38,181 bases of DNA from Ignavibacteriales bacterium. GTDB taxonomy: Bacteria; Bacteroidota; Ignavibacteria; T3Sed10-11. The notes under the pieces are model-generated. The model was not told the DNA's origin. It worked only from the letters and a program-made list of their open reading frames with translations, and did not search any database. The position numbers were made by a program, and so were the translations under genes. Location of the stretch: assembly GCA_003568415.1 (NCBI GenBank), contig PWXV01000199.1, positions 1-38,181 of the forward strand, read 5' to 3'. Positions 18,656 to 31,500 of this stretch are shown here, piece after piece. Positions within the stretch are counted from its first letter, which is position 1. Each line of letters opens with the position of its first letter.

Positions 18656-19117
18656 ATGACCTATAAAGAGGTGCCGGTTCCACACACGAAATCGATTGCT
18701 CTGATCGCCCATGATAATAAGAAAAAGGAATTATTGGATTGGGTTCGGCACAATAAAGAGAAACTTGAACAACATCGCCTCAGTGCAACCGGCACCACCG
18801 GCACGATGCTTGAGCGCGAACTATCTATACCGGTAAAAAAATTTCAAAGCGGTCCTCTCGGCGGAGATCAACAAATAGGGGCAAATATAGTTGACGGTGA
18901 TATAGATATGCTCATATTTTTCTGGGATCCGCTCGAACCACAACCCCATGAACCGGATGTTAAAGCATTATTACGCCTCACCGTCGTCTGGAATATACCG
19001 GTTGCTACGAACCGTTCTTCAGCCGATTTTCTCATCTCATCTCCTTTGCTGTCGGCAGACTATAGCCGTCTCATACCTGATTATGACACAATAAAACAGC
19101 GGCTTGAACCGGAATGA
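18656..19117 (+). CDS. mgsA: Methylglyoxal synthase
   Basis: [75 protein letters not shown]. Confidence 0.97.
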   Translation: MTYKEVPVPHTKSIALIAHDNKKKELLDWVRHNKEKLEQHRLSATGTTGTMLERELSIPVKKFQSGPLGGDQQIGANIVDGDIDMLIFFWDPLEPQPHEPDVKALLRLTVVWNIPVATNRSSADFLISSPLLSADYSRLIPDYDTIKQRLEPE

Positions 19118-20112
19118 TTAAATCTCATTTTAGTAATTTATTTAATCCTGCGGTTTATCATGGCCAGGGGAAAAGAAAGAATTTTTTCGAAGGGTGGTTT
19201 TTTAAACTTGTTTCACCGGACGACAACCATGTATATTCAATAATTCCCGGTATATTTTTCGGCAGGAAACGAACTTCAGCACACGCCTTCATTCAGGTTA
19301 TGAACGGGAAAACGGGTAAAACAAACTATCACCGTTATACGACAAAAGAATTCACCTCTGCCCGCAATATTTTCGACATACAGATCGCAACTAATCGCTT
19401 CAAGCAAGACGAGATAATACTGGATATTGCAAATGAGGATCAAAAAATTCAAGGCGTTTTGCAATTTTCCAATCTGTCGCCCTGGCCCGTGACATTGCGT
19501 TCACCCGGTATCATGGGGTGGTATGCATATGTTCCCTTTATGGAATGCAATCATGGAGTTGTAAGTCTTGATCATACTATCGAAGGATCACTTAGTATTG
19601 ATTCAAAAAAAATAGATTTTACCGGTGGCAAAGGTTACATCGAAAAAGATTGGGGCAAATCATTTCCCGAAGCATGGATATGGATTCAAAGCAATCATTT
19701 CAATGTGCCGAATACTTCATTAACAGCCTCGGTCGCAAAAATACCCTGGCTGTTTAGTTCATTCAGAGGATTTATCGTCGGATTTTTATATAAAGGAAAA
19801 CTATTCCGGTTTGCAACATATACAGGTGCCAAAATTACCGGGCTTAAGCTGATGAAAGACTACGTGATGATGACGATTGAGGATAAACTCCATCGACTTT
19901 CAATTAAAACACAACGCGGAACCACCGGTATTCTGTATTCACCACACCGGACAGATATGCTGGAACGCACCGCAGAGTCACTCCAGGCAGTTACAGAAGT
20001 TCATTTGGAGCGCCTGGCACCGAACAATACAACGATATTTCAGGGGACCGGCTATCATACAGGCCTTGATATAAATGGAAATATCGATCTTATACTGGAT
20101 GGAGTTGAATAA
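19114..20112 (+). CDS. Tocopherol cyclase-like family protein
   Basis: [56 protein letters not shown] overlap with mgsA. Confidence 0.85.
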   Translation: MIKSHFSNLFNPAVYHGQGKRKNFFEGWFFKLVSPDDNHVYSIIPGIFFGRKRTSAHAFIQVMNGKTGKTNYHRYTTKEFTSARNIFDIQIATNRFKQDEIILDIANEDQKIQGVLQFSNLSPWPVTLRSPGIMGWYAYVPFMECNHGVVSLDHTIEGSLSIDSKKIDFTGGKGYIEKDWGKSFPEAWIWIQSNHFNVPNTSLTASVAKIPWLFSSFRGFIVGFLYKGKLFRFATYTGAKITGLKLMKDYVMMTIEDKLHRLSIKTQRGTTGILYSPHRTDMLERTAESLQAVTEVHLERLAPNNTTIFQGTGYHTGLDINGNIDLILDGVE

Positions 20113-20118
20113 AAATGG

Positions 20119-20829
20119 TTATTTGGTTTTGCTGGTCAGCATTTTTGCAAAAGAGCGGGCAAGCATCAGGTCTTCTTTAGAAGTAATTTTGAAATTATTC
20201 GGTGCCCCATCAACATATCCTACCCTGATCCCGTGTTCTATTGCAATTGAGGCATCATCTGTCGCCGTTTTATTTTGATTCCATTTTGGAAGTATTTGGT
20301 TAATTGCTCTCCATTTAAATGCCTGGGGAGTTTGGATCATCAATAAATTATTCCTGTCTTCCAGCCTGCCGAGTGATAGTCGTTTACCTTTTCGCCGGAC
20401 AGTATCGTAGGGCTCAACCACCGGTACCACGGCTGTGAACCGATCTAGCCGTCTTATCACTCGCGTTATGAGTTCATTATCAACGAACGGTCGAACTGCA
20501 TCATGGATCAGGACCGCATCCGGTGGATTTTGTGCGAGAGACCATAATGCATTGCGGACTGAATCCCTTCTGGTTTCACCTCCTGCAATAACAGAAATTA
20601 CTTTTTTTATTTTGAACCGGCGTACCAGACGTTTTGTCTGGGGAATGTATTCGAACGGTACACACATTACAATATCGGTAACCAGCGAGCACTCCTGAAA
20701 TTGTCGGGCCGTCCAACAGATTATCGGTTCATTGGTCTTCCGACGGGGTAATGTGTGAAATTGCTTCGGCACATCGTCATTAAATCGCTTGCCCGTACCT
20801 CCACCGGTAATAATCGCCGTTATACGCAT
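20119..20829 (-). CDS. ispD: 2-C-methyl-D-erythritol 4-phosphate cytidylyltransferase
   Basis: IITGGGTGKRFNDDVPKQF; VLIHDAVRPFVDNELI; QTPQAFKW. Confidence 0.94.
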   Translation of the reverse strand: MRITAIITGGGTGKRFNDDVPKQFHTLPRRKTNEPIICWTARQFQECSLVTDIVMCVPFEYIPQTKRLVRRFKIKKVISVIAGGETRRDSVRNALWSLAQNPPDAVLIHDAVRPFVDNELITRVIRRLDRFTAVVPVVEPYDTVRRKGKRLSLGRLEDRNNLLMIQTPQAFKWRAINQILPKWNQNKTATDDASIAIEHGIRVGYVDGAPNNFKITSKEDLMLARSFAKMLTSKTK

Positions 20830-20845
20830 TTTGATCGTACTCGCA

Positions 20846-21883
20846 TTAAATAATTAACATTGCATCGCCATATGAATAAAAACGATATTTCTCTTTGATC
20901 GCCTTTTTATATGCCCGCATAATGAAATCGCGGTTTGCAAACGCTGCTACCATCATCAACAAGGTTGATTCAGGTAAGTGAAAATTAGTGATCAACCGGT
21001 CAACAATTCTAAATTCATACGGTGGAAATATAAACTTATCCGTCCAGCCGCGGTTGGGCTTTAGATGTCCGGTAGTGGTAACATTTGTTTCAAGGGCACG
21101 GGTTACGCTGGTTCCAGCCGCATAGACTAATTTACCCGAATCAATTGTTTTATTTACCGTTTCGACTGTTTGCATCGGGATCTCATAAAATTCAGAATCC
21201 ATCTTATGCTTCGTCAGGTCTTCTACTTCAACCGGTCGGAATGTTCCGAGTCCTATATGCAAGGTAATCGGAACAATCTTTACTCCCTTCCTTTTTAATC
21301 TATTCAAGAGCCGTTTGGTAAAGTGTAAACCTGCAGTCGGAGCAGCTACCGATCCCACATTTTCGGCATACACCGTTTGATATGTTTGCTTATCTTTTTC
21401 GGTCGCTTCACGCTTAATATACGGCGGTAACGGCATAGTACCGATGCGTTCGATAACTTTATAAAAATCGCCTTCGTAATGAAAGCGCACCGTTCGGCCC
21501 CGGGATGTTGTATTATCAATTACTTCACACCAGACCTTGCCATCATCAAAATACGTTTTATTTCCAATCCGCACTTTCCTGGCCGGATCGACAATGACAT
21601 CCCATATGTGCTCTTCGGGATTTAATTCCCGTAATAAAAACACTTCAATTCTGGCGTTTGTTTTTTCTTTTCTACCGATCAATCGAGCCGGGAAAACACG
21701 GGTATCGTTAACAACAAGACAATCACCTTTTTCAAAGAATTCAACTATTTCAGTAAATTTCTTTTCATCAATACTCTCATCAGCCCTATTTAAAACCATC
21801 AACCGTGCACTGTCACGCGGCGAAGCCGGATGTTTTGCAATAAGGTTTTTAGGTAACGGATATTTAAAATCCGATAATTTCAT
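20846..21883 (-). CDS. queA: S-adenosylmethionine:tRNA ribosyltransferase-isomerase
   Basis: MKLSDFKYPLPKNLIAKHPASPRDSARLMVL; SVAAPTAGLHFT; NFHLPESTLLMMVAAF. ORF extends to 21955 but the homologous start is at 21883. Confidence 0.95.
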   Translation of the reverse strand: MKLSDFKYPLPKNLIAKHPASPRDSARLMVLNRADESIDEKKFTEIVEFFEKGDCLVVNDTRVFPARLIGRKEKTNARIEVFLLRELNPEEHIWDVIVDPARKVRIGNKTYFDDGKVWCEVIDNTTSRGRTVRFHYEGDFYKVIERIGTMPLPPYIKREATEKDKQTYQTVYAENVGSVAAPTAGLHFTKRLLNRLKRKGVKIVPITLHIGLGTFRPVEVEDLTKHKMDSEFYEIPMQTVETVNKTIDSGKLVYAAGTSVTRALETNVTTTGHLKPNRGWTDKFIFPPYEFRIVDRLITNFHLPESTLLMMVAAFANRDFIMRAYKKAIKEKYRFYSYGDAMLII

Positions 21884-22005
21884 TGAGTGAATATCACCCA
21901 ACGTGTTTATGTTTGGATCGGATGTTTTCCATGCCTGAGATTTTCTCTTAGCCATTGACTGGTATCACCTTCTTTAATCTAAATGTAGTTTATAATTATA
22001 CAATT

Positions 22006-22041
22006 GAAACCGGAAACCGGTTATAAGCGGTTTCCGGTTTC
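22006..22041 (-). terminator. Terminator hairpin downstream of ppdK
   Basis: Perfect 14-bp stem GAAACCGGAAACCG...CGGTTTCCGGTTTC. Confidence 0.7.
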
Positions 22042-22061
22042 ATATGATGATTTATTGCTAT

Positions 22062-24896
22062 TTATTTCTTTCGTCCTGATGTCCCTTTTTTAGCTCGTTT
22101 TGCCGACTTTGTACGCTTGCGTGCTGCGGCTGCTTTTTGGGCCGCTTCTCTTCGTTTTGCTGCCTGTTCTTCTTTTTTGGCTAGCTTTTCACGAATAACA
22201 CCACGTGCTGCCGCAAGACGGGCTATCGGTACTCTGAACGGTGAACAACTGACGTAGTCGAAATTCAGTCGATGACAAAGCTCTACCGATTTCGGATCTC
22301 CGCCATGCTCACCACAGATACCTACCTTTAGCTTCGGCTTTACGGAGCGTCCCTTTTCGGTACCGATTCTCATTAATTCACCGACACTATCGATATCAAC
22401 TGTCGCAAACGGATCATTCTCGAGTATACTGTGATCATAGTAATACTGGAGGAAATTGCCTGCATCGTCACGGGACAATCCAAATACCGTTTGTGTCAGA
22501 TCGTTTGTGCCGTATGAGAAGAACTCCGCCTGTTCTGCAATTTCATCTGCAGTTAACGCAGCACGGGGGAGCTCAATCATAGTACCAACGAGGTAGTCGA
22601 TTTTCATATCATAGGATTCCATCACTTCATTCGCTACACGGTCGACAACTTCTCGTTGATTCTTGAGCTCATTACGATGGGCTACAAGCGGAATCATGAT
22701 TTCCGGTAATACGTTTATGCCCTCATTTTTTACCTCACAGGCAGCTTCAAGAATTGCGCGTGCCTGCATTTCGGTAATTTCAGGATACACTACACCGAGA
22801 CGACAACCACGATGTCCCAACATCGGATTGAATTCGTGCAGGCTTTCCAGTCTTCGTTTAACCTTCTCAACTGGTACCTGCATATAATCTGCCATTGCTG
22901 TAATGTCTTTTTCCTCATGGGGTAGAAACTCGTGTAATGGCGGATCGAGTGTACGAATCGTCACGGGATACCCGTCCATAGCCCGGAATATACCAATGAA
23001 GTCCTCACGCTGCATTGGAAGCAGTTTCATAATACCGTTCCGCCGTCCCTGCTCGGTATCGGAAAGGATCATTTCGCGAACTGCGGTAATACGTTCGCCG
23101 CCAAAGAACATATGTTCCGTCCGGCATAACCCGATTCCTTCTGCACCGAACTTTATTGCATTCGTCGCCTGATCCGGTTGATCGGCATTGGTTCTGATCC
23201 TCAGTTTTCGTTGTTCATCGGCCCAACGCATAACCGATTCATATTTCTGATAGACGTCCGATTGATCCGGATTCATCGTTTCGTCGAGCAATACCTGCAA
23301 CACTTCAGACGGTCGTGTATCAAGTTTCCCTTCCATAACCTCGCCGGTGGTACCATCAATCGATATCCAGTCACCCTGGAATAATGTTTTACCGTTGACC
23401 TCCATTTTTGCTTCACGGTAATTGATATCCAGCGCGCCGCATCCTGCAACACAGATCTTACCCATCTGGCGTGCAACCAAAGCTGCGTGTGAGGTCATTC
23501 CACCCCGTGCAGTCAGAATACCATCAGACGCTTCCATTCCTTTGATATCTTCCGGTGATGTTTCTACCCGTGTCAGGATCACGGGATCTCCGCTCTTTGC
23601 CATATCGACGGCATCGGATGCATGGAAGACTATCCGACCGCAGGCTGCACCGGGACCGGCATTTAATCCTTTTGCAAGGAGCTTACCATCTTCGATGACC
23701 TGTCGTTTCTGCTCCATATCAAATATTGGCCGCAAAAACTGGTTCAACTGTTCCGGTTCTATCCGCATCAACGCATCTTCTTTTTTGATCAGACGTTCTT
23801 CAACCATATCCACTGCAATTTTTATTGCAGCAAATCCGGTTCGTTTGCCTCCACGGGTTTGCAGCATATAGAGTTTCCCTTCCTGGATTGTAAACTCCAC
23901 ATCCTGCATCTCCCGATAATGACGCTCAAGTTTTTTTCTGATTTGAAGCAATTGTTTATAGACCTTTGGATCGATTGCTTCAAGCTCTTCGATTGGCAAC
24001 GGTGTTCGTGTACCGGCTACAACATCTTCACCTTGTGCGTTCATGAGAAATTCACCGTAGAATTTATTCTCTCCGGTAGCGGGATCGCGGGTGAATGCCA
24101 CGCCGGTACCGCTGTCCTCACCCATGTTACCGAAGACCATCGCCTGAATATTAACAGCCGTTCCCCACGATTGAGGAATTCCGTACATTCGCCGGTAGGC
24201 AACAGCACGTTCGTTCATCCACGAGTTAAACACCGATCCGATTGATCCCCACAATTGCTCCATTGGATCCTCGGGGAAATCCTGGCCGGTACGCCGTTTA
24301 ATTTCCTCTTTATACTCCTGCACTAACTCTTTGAGATGTTCTGTCGTTAACTCGGCATCGGTTTTCAATCCATGCGTCCATTTTTTCCGATCCAGAATTT
24401 CCTCGAACGGATCGGCAGCATTTTTATCTTCGGGTTTCATACCCATAACAACATCGCCATACATATGGATAAACCGGCGATAGGAATCGTATGCAAACCT
24501 CGGGTTATCGGTTTTTTCAATTAAGCCCTGAATGGTTTCATCATTCAATCCAAGATTTAATACTGTATCCATCATACCCGGCATCGAAGCGCGTGCTCCG
24601 GAACGGACCGACACAAGCAGCGGATTTTTCGGGTCTCCGAATTTCATCTTCATCGATTTTTCGACCTTCTTCAATGCTGCCTTAACTTCATTTTCAAGTC
24701 CGCGGGGATATGTTCTTTTTTTATCATAATAATATGTACAAACTTCTGTAGATATTGTGAATCCCGGTGGAACAGGAAGCTTCAGATTGGTCATTTCCAT
24801 TAAGTTGGCTCCTTTTCCTCCCAATAATCCGCGCATCTCACCGGAACCTTCTGCTTTTCCGTCACCAAAATAATATACGTACTTTTTCTTCGCCAT
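22062..24896 (-). CDS. ppdK: Pyruvate, phosphate dikinase with basic C-terminal tail
   Basis: 944 aa; [35 protein letters not shown]; Lys/Ala/Arg-rich tail after the canonical end. Confidence 0.96.
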   Translation of the reverse strand: MAKKKYVYYFGDGKAEGSGEMRGLLGGKGANLMEMTNLKLPVPPGFTISTEVCTYYYDKKRTYPRGLENEVKAALKKVEKSMKMKFGDPKNPLLVSVRSGARASMPGMMDTVLNLGLNDETIQGLIEKTDNPRFAYDSYRRFIHMYGDVVMGMKPEDKNAADPFEEILDRKKWTHGLKTDAELTTEHLKELVQEYKEEIKRRTGQDFPEDPMEQLWGSIGSVFNSWMNERAVAYRRMYGIPQSWGTAVNIQAMVFGNMGEDSGTGVAFTRDPATGENKFYGEFLMNAQGEDVVAGTRTPLPIEELEAIDPKVYKQLLQIRKKLERHYREMQDVEFTIQEGKLYMLQTRGGKRTGFAAIKIAVDMVEERLIKKEDALMRIEPEQLNQFLRPIFDMEQKRQVIEDGKLLAKGLNAGPGAACGRIVFHASDAVDMAKSGDPVILTRVETSPEDIKGMEASDGILTARGGMTSHAALVARQMGKICVAGCGALDINYREAKMEVNGKTLFQGDWISIDGTTGEVMEGKLDTRPSEVLQVLLDETMNPDQSDVYQKYESVMRWADEQRKLRIRTNADQPDQATNAIKFGAEGIGLCRTEHMFFGGERITAVREMILSDTEQGRRNGIMKLLPMQREDFIGIFRAMDGYPVTIRTLDPPLHEFLPHEEKDITAMADYMQVPVEKVKRRLESLHEFNPMLGHRGCRLGVVYPEITEMQARAILEAACEVKNEGINVLPEIMIPLVAHRNELKNQREVVDRVANEVMESYDMKIDYLVGTMIELPRAALTADEIAEQAEFFSYGTNDLTQTVFGLSRDDAGNFLQYYYDHSILENDPFATVDIDSVGELMRIGTEKGRSVKPKLKVGICGEHGGDPKSVELCHRLNFDYVSCSPFRVPIARLAAARGVIREKLAKKEEQAAKRREAAQKAAAARKRTKSAKRAKKGTSGRKK

Positions 24897-24913
24897 TGTG
24901 TTCTTACCTCCGA

Positions 24914-25990
24914 CTAATTGATTGTGATTGATCGTTTATTTTTATTCATTGTACGGTGTACATAATTCTCGAGAACGTTTTTATCATAGCTTGAAACTGA
25001 AAATGCAATAGCAACCGCATACAGCGGTACAGCTTCGGTAAATAATTGCTTATATTGTCGTAAACGCACTGCATCTTTTTCGGTTGTCAGAATAATATCA
25101 GCATTGTGTTGTTTTGCCTCCTGCAGCACATAATGGATATCACGCTCACTAAAGCTGTGATGATCCGGAAACCAATGATAACCGGATATGGTCACGCCGA
25201 GATCATCAACGGTCTTATAAAATTCTCCGGGATGTGCTATACCCGAGAAAAGAAACGCCTTTTTCGTAGCAATATCTTTTATTGCAATGATTTTACCCTG
25301 CCTTACATCGAAAATATCTTCCGGTATGATTTCCGAACCGATGACCGGAGCATTTGTGTACCGGTGAACAAGCTTTTCAATGGATTTAACCATACCATCA
25401 TCCCGGTACTTTGTCACGATAACGATATCAGCCCGCTGCAATGACTGTAATCGTTCGCGTAATCTGCCTGCCGGGATGTGAGCACGCAGGTGATCAGTTT
25501 TCGATGCATTAATCAACACAATATCCAGATCACGATGCAGTGCCCGATGTTGAAATCCATCATCCATGATGATAACATTCACACCATAATCTTCGATTAA
25601 AAATTTACCGCCACGGTATCGCTTTTCGTGCACAGCCACGACCGCACCGGATACTTTATGCGCAAGCATTACGGGTTCATCTCCGCCGCGACCGGCATTT
25701 ACAAATACTTCCGAACCGTCAGAAACAACAACGTATCCTTTCGAGGAACGCCTGTATCCGCGACTGATAATCCCGACCTTATAGCCATCGTTTTGTAACA
25801 TCTTTGCAATAAAAGCAACAACCGGTGTTTTACCGGTACCGCCGGCTGTAATATTACCGACCGATATTACCGGTACCGACAATTTTTTCGATTGTATGAT
25901 CTTAATGTCAAAGAACAAATTTCTCAGGAACATTATTAATGCATATATGAAACTGAACGGATAAAGCAACCATCGCTGAATAGTTTCCAT
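24914..25990 (-). CDS. lpxK: Tetraacyldisaccharide 4'-kinase
   Basis: [46 protein letters not shown]. Confidence 0.95.
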   Translation of the reverse strand: METIQRWLLYPFSFIYALIMFLRNLFFDIKIIQSKKLSVPVISVGNITAGGTGKTPVVAFIAKMLQNDGYKVGIISRGYRRSSKGYVVVSDGSEVFVNAGRGGDEPVMLAHKVSGAVVAVHEKRYRGGKFLIEDYGVNVIIMDDGFQHRALHRDLDIVLINASKTDHLRAHIPAGRLRERLQSLQRADIVIVTKYRDDGMVKSIEKLVHRYTNAPVIGSEIIPEDIFDVRQGKIIAIKDIATKKAFLFSGIAHPGEFYKTVDDLGVTISGYHWFPDHHSFSERDIHYVLQEAKQHNADIILTTEKDAVRLRQYKQLFTEAVPLYAVAIAFSVSSYDKNVLENYVHRTMNKNKRSITIN

Positions 25991-26640
25991 TATGCACCAA
26001 TTATACCCGGTTTCATTCTTTCCTGGAAATCTTCCCGATATGCATCAAGTGCATCACCGCTTAAATCGGGATCAATCATTTCAGGAGCCTGGTATTTTAC
26101 GATAACCTTCGAAAATGGCAGCGGAACAGTAAATTTATCCCAGCTCTGTAAATGTGTTGTACTTGACACTTCAAATGTTACGGCAACAACCGGAACACCG
26201 GTTTTTTGGGCAGTTCGTAAGGCACCCATTTTCATTTCGTATCTCGGTCCCCGCGGTCCGTCAGGCGTCACCACAAGCGTATGGCCTGCCCGGACTAAAT
26301 TTTCCATTTCCTGCCTGGCTTCTTTTCCGCCTTTTGAACTACTGCCACGGATAACATTGTACTGCCATTGTTTTAAAATCTCCGATAACAAATCGCCGTC
26401 CTTACTCCGGCTAACGAGTGAACTATACTTCCGGTATTTATGAAAATACCATCCCATTAACATATCACCATGCCAGAATAAAAGTACAAACGGCTTTTGT
26501 TGTTCGGTCAGTGAATTAATGTAATCCCGACCGATAAATCTGACACGCCAGGTGGATGCAACAAGTCCGACCAGTGAGGTGAACGTCCACCCTAAACATT
26601 TCAATTTCCACGGCCCTAACCGATTCTTAATATATCCCAT
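25990..26640 (-). CDS. DUF374 lysophospholipid acyltransferase-like protein
   Basis: FWHGDMLMGWYFH; SRSKDGDLLSEIL; VVTPDGPRGPRYEMKMGAL. Confidence 0.88.
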   Translation of the reverse strand: MGYIKNRLGPWKLKCLGWTFTSLVGLVASTWRVRFIGRDYINSLTEQQKPFVLLFWHGDMLMGWYFHKYRKYSSLVSRSKDGDLLSEILKQWQYNVIRGSSSKGGKEARQEMENLVRAGHTLVVTPDGPRGPRYEMKMGALRTAQKTGVPVVAVTFEVSSTTHLQSWDKFTVPLPFSKVIVKYQAPEMIDPDLSGDALDAYREDFQERMKPGIIGA

Positions 26641-26655
26641 AACAATCAGATATAA

Positions 26656-27807
26656 TTACTGACTGTTCAACCCGGCTACTTCAAGCACCCGGTTTGCTGC
26701 CCGCCCGGATGCCCCCGGTTCCCCGAGCATTGATTTAATTGAAGCGAGCCGGTTTTTCATTGCATTTCGTTTTTGTTCATCCTCTAATAGTTCTTTTCCG
26801 TACCGATACAAGGTCTGTACATTTACGTCACCCTGACTGAGTTCCTTAACTACTTCCTCACCCGCGAGGATGTTAACGAGTGAAAAATGATTCAAGTTAA
26901 CAATCATCCTGCCTACAAAGAAATTAAATGCAGACGTTTTATACAAAACTACCATCGGTGTTTTAAAGCACGCAGCCTCCAGTGTTGCGGTACCTGATTT
27001 TACGTACGCAATCTCGGCGTGCTGCATAAGATTATACGTTTCACCCTGTAAGAGGGGAATATCTTCACTTCCTGCCGGCAGTAATCTTCTGATTGATTCA
27101 GTCGGTAAATTCGGTGATACACCTATTGCCGGTTGTATATCGAATTCATCTTTCAGGCGAAGCGCAGTTCGTGTCATCACGCTTGCGTGATTGACAATCT
27201 CACGCATACGACTTCCCGGAAACAACGCCAGTATCGTTTTATCCGGGTCGAGTCCTGAGGATCTGCAAAATTCCGCACGTTCACTTGTAATTTCAATGAG
27301 ATCAAGAATCGGATGACCGACGAATTCTGCATCAACATCGCGCTCCTGAAAAAATTGTTGTTCAAACGGTAAAATAACCAGCGCATGATCAACGTATTTT
27401 CGCATTTTTTTCAGACGATGTTTTCCCCAGGCCCACACCTGCGGTGCAATATAGTAAACGACCGGTATTCCCCGTTCCTTTGCATACCGTGCAATCCGCA
27501 AATTCATACCGGGAAAATCTATCAATACTACAACTTTCGGCTTCCGTGCGTCAAGCAATGCTTTGATCGTTCGTTCAACGGACCGGATCACTGTGATATT
27601 CCGTATCACCTCGCTGAACCCCATAAACGAGAGTTCATTTATGTGATATATAATCTGTACCCCCTGCTCCCGCATCCGTTCTCCTCCAATACCGAACAAT
27701 GATAATTCGGGGCGTACCTTTTTCATCGCTTTTACAAGGTTACTTCCATGCAGGTCACCTGACGCCTCACCCGCTACAATCATAATCTCTGAAGCTGCTT
27801 TATTCAT
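26656..27807 (-). CDS. lpxB: Lipid-A-disaccharide synthase
   Basis: IMIVAGEASGDLHGSNLV; YYIAPQVWAWGKHR; LALFPGSRMREI. Confidence 0.96.
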   Translation of the reverse strand: MNKAASEIMIVAGEASGDLHGSNLVKAMKKVRPELSLFGIGGERMREQGVQIIYHINELSFMGFSEVIRNITVIRSVERTIKALLDARKPKVVVLIDFPGMNLRIARYAKERGIPVVYYIAPQVWAWGKHRLKKMRKYVDHALVILPFEQQFFQERDVDAEFVGHPILDLIEITSERAEFCRSSGLDPDKTILALFPGSRMREIVNHASVMTRTALRLKDEFDIQPAIGVSPNLPTESIRRLLPAGSEDIPLLQGETYNLMQHAEIAYVKSGTATLEAACFKTPMVVLYKTSAFNFFVGRMIVNLNHFSLVNILAGEEVVKELSQGDVNVQTLYRYGKELLEDEQKRNAMKNRLASIKSMLGEPGASGRAANRVLEVAGLNSQ

Positions 27808-27812
27808 AGTGA

Positions 27813-28535
27813 TTATACATTTGCTTCGATACGAAACGCTTCCCGTCGTCGAATTTCAGCCCGATGCCGCGGATTGAGACGTTTTCGTTTTAATAATTCT
27901 TCTATTCGTTTCCGGACATCATGAAAATCCGAAAATTCAAAATAGCTTATATTGGAATCACGGCAATATTGTATTAATCTTCGTTTTGCAAACACCACGT
28001 CTGCATAGTCGGCTGCGCAGCGATCCGAAATTCCGTCGCCGACAATGACACGTAACTGATCATCTCCGGCATTATTTAAAACGTGTGTCCCTTTACAATT
28101 TGCCGCACGCTCACAATGCGGGTTCTTATACGGAAACTCCGGCAGCAACATATTATTTTCAATCCGAAGTTTGTTTGCGTATACCGGCAAATAATCGAGC
28201 TTATAGTTACGTAATATCCTGTCAATATAATAATCGAATCCGTCACTCAGGATTTCGACCTCAATAGTATGTTGCTCACAAAAAGCAACAAAAGCCGGGA
28301 AACCTGCATCAAGCTCTTGTTCATCAATCAGCGCGTTAAACCGATCAACATCGAGATCGTTTACATCTGCACACTCACGCCGGATACATTCATCGCCGCT
28401 GATCTCACCTTTCAGGTATAACGCAACGGCATCGCGAACTGCGTCGCCACCGAATGTTTTAAACAATACCATCCGTACATCACTTTTACAGACAGTCCCG
28501 TCAAAGTCGCAAAATATTTTCAAAGAACGTATCAT
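27813..28535 (-). CDS. HAD-superfamily phosphatase, MtnX-like
   Basis: FCDFDGTVCKSDV; VEILSDGFDYYIDRIL; VIVGDGISDRCAADYADVVFAK. Confidence 0.85.
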   Translation of the reverse strand: MIRSLKIFCDFDGTVCKSDVRMVLFKTFGGDAVRDAVALYLKGEISGDECIRRECADVNDLDVDRFNALIDEQELDAGFPAFVAFCEQHTIEVEILSDGFDYYIDRILRNYKLDYLPVYANKLRIENNMLLPEFPYKNPHCERAANCKGTHVLNNAGDDQLRVIVGDGISDRCAADYADVVFAKRRLIQYCRDSNISYFEFSDFHDVRKRIEELLKRKRLNPRHRAEIRRREAFRIEANV

Positions 28536-31500
28536 TAATTGACTGCCGCTGTTGAGTCATTAAACCGAACCGATACCAGTTTTGAAACACCGCTTTCTTC
28601 CATTGTCACACCATAGAGGGCAGCGGCGGCCTCCATCGTACGTTTATTATGTGTAACTACAATAAACTGCGTATTATCACTGAACTGGTCCAACATATTG
28701 GTAAACCGGTCGATGTTTGAATCGTCAAGCGGTGCGTCAACTTCATCAAGAATACAGAACGGACTCGGTTTAACCAGATAAATCGCGAACAAAAGCGCAA
28801 TCGCTGTGAGTGTTTTTTCTCCGCCGGAAAGCAATGATATCGATGTCGGTCGCTTTCCACGCGGTTTAGCGATTATTTCAATCTTTGCTTCAAGTAAATC
28901 TATATTTTTCGGCGATGTTTCGGATTCCGTTTCCGGATCAACTATACGCAGATCGCACTCATCACCTTCGTCGAATAAACTTTTAAACGTTTTTATAAAA
29001 TTTTCGCGGATCTGTTTAAAGGTGTCGAGAAATTTCTCCTGCGCTGTGGTATTGATCTCGTCAATAGTTTCGATCAGTGTTTTCTCCGATTCAAGCAGGT
29101 CCTCACTCTGACTTTTAAGAAATTTCAATCGCTCTAATTCATTCTCATATTCTTCGAACGCAGCAAAGTTTACGCTCCCAAGTTTCCGCAGACGGTTTTT
29201 TATCTCGTGGATTTTCTCACGCGGGCCGGCTATATCGAAGGAGTCATCATCCGGAAATGTTTTTAGCTCAAGGGTAAACTCGAGCTCTTCCGCAGCACGT
29301 TGCTCCATAGATTCAATCTTGAGTTTTAGTTCATTCAATTTCATCTCAAGCTCATGGGTAATTGAAACCGAATCATCCCGGATACGCCGATCATCCCGTA
29401 TTGCATCGGTGATATTCTGCACCTCGTTACGTTTAGCATGGTGTTCTTTTTCAATTTCTTCCCGCCTGGCTTCAATAGCTTTCAGGTCACCTCTCAGATG
29501 CTCAAGTTCGTGTTCTGTCTCGGTAATTTTTTGCCGCTCCGTTTTCAGCTCCTCCTCAGCGTGCGCTATTTCGTCTGTGCGCTGTTCAATAAGATCATTG
29601 AGTTCTGTTATCTTTGAGTCGGCAAATTCAATTTCACGTTCAAGCTTACTTCGTGCGTTTACCTTATCGAGTTTTCGAACGGATATCTGATTCACAATGC
29701 CCGCGCGTTGATTCCGTTCTTTTTCAAGATATTCCACCTCTTCCGACATCATACCGACACGATGTTCGGTTTCAGATCGTTTTCGCTCAAGTTCTTCAAG
29801 CTCAGGTTGAAATTCCTGAAGCGTTACCTGTAATTCATCAATTTCTTTTTGAAGCTTGTGAGATTCGGCTTCATTTCGTTCTATTGCTTCTTCGGCGCGT
29901 TTTTTCTCAAATTGCAATTGTGCAATCCGTATTTCTATTGTGGTGATATTCTTTTCAAGTGATTTTACCGTTTCGCTCTCGGTTTTCACATCGATCGTCT
30001 GAAACTCGTCATTTTTTATCCGTATCTCGCTCTCAAGGTGATCACGCGTTTCATCAAGTGCCGCAAGATCCCGGTTCAGCTCTTCGATTTGCTGACGTTT
30101 GCTGATCGAGCGCCCTTCATCCGAGCGGGTACTTCCTCCCCGTAAGATGCCGTCGGCAGATATTTTCTCGCCATCAAGTGTTACACATTCCCGTACTCCC
30201 GGCTGTCGGATCAGTTCGTTGCCGTCAACAAGTGAATCGACAATTACTGTTCCGTGTAAGATAAGATTCATTACAGGCGCAAGCTGTGCCGGTATGTCGA
30301 CGACATCTGCTGCCCATGAGAGGGCGGTTTCGGGTAATGCTGTTCGCCTTGATATATCTGAATATTCATTCGTGTTTACGCGATCGAGACAGAGAAAGGT
30401 AGCTTTTCCTTTACCATCCTGTTTCAATAATTCGATCGCTTTGCCGGCATCTTCCGAGGATTCGAGCACAATATACCCGGCTGCTTCACCAAGTACCGCT
30501 TCAACGGCAACCCTATACCGGGAATCAGTACGTATCATTTCACCAAGGGTAGTTACCTCGATTGAAGATGACGACCATTTGCGGTTTTGCAGAAGATATT
30601 GGGCACCTTCCGTCATGCCGTCATGAGATTCAATCAATCCTTTCAGAAATTGTAAGCGTGTTTGAGCCCGTTCTATCGAACTTTTGGTCTCATAGAGACC
30701 GGCCCGGAGACTATCGAGTTCCTGTAAAACTTCGCGGCGGCGATTCTCCGTTCGATATAGTTTAATTTCAGCTTCAACAAATTCTTCCCGAAATGCTTTA
30801 TGTTCTGTGGTAACCGAATCGATTTTCTTATTTATTTCCTGAATCTCATTCTTATAGTGAGTATTTTCTTCATCGGCGCGCTCAATTCTACCTTTTAAAT
30901 TATCTATCCGGGCTTTACTTCGTTCCTGTTCACGCCTGCTTTCTCCGATGCTGCGAACAATTTCTATTACACCGTCTTGTTCGGCGCGCAGATTCTTTTT
31001 CTTTTGATTAAGTGCTTCTTCAAACTCTTTTAGATCACGCTGCTTTTCGTTCAGCTCGGCATCCACAGTTTGGATCTCACTCTCTATTTTCTCGATCTGC
31101 CTCCGGTGTTTGGATTTAGCTTCATCAAGGCGGTGAATTTGATTGTAGGCTCCGATCTTTTCTTGCTCATACCGTTTGATATTATCGCGTAATGTTTTTG
31201 TCCGTTCGACGGCAATAATACGTTGCTCGTCGGTTTTATGGATTGTGTCCCTTAGGGTGTTATATTCTTTTAGCGCAGCATTCAACCCCGACTCTATACT
31301 GCTCATCTCATCGCGTAAGACCTCAAGTAATGCTTCACGACGTTTTAATTCTTCGTCTATACGGTTTTTATCATCGAGTGCCACTTTCAGTTTTTCATCA
31401 AGTGATGTATGTTGCGCCACGGCAGCAGCATATTCACGTTCGATAAGTCCGATCTCAATTTTTCTTAATTCATCTGCAAGTTCTTTGTGTTCTTCTGCTT

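Noticed and set aside
22663-24729. Multiple plus-strand ORFs opposite ppdK
   Set aside because: Antisense shadows of a conserved PPDK reading frame; no recognisable domains.
4906-24896. Co-occurrence of pyruvate kinase and PPDK as a possible futile-cycle system
   Set aside because: Both enzymes commonly coexist in bacteria and the genes are far apart here; not evidence of a new system.
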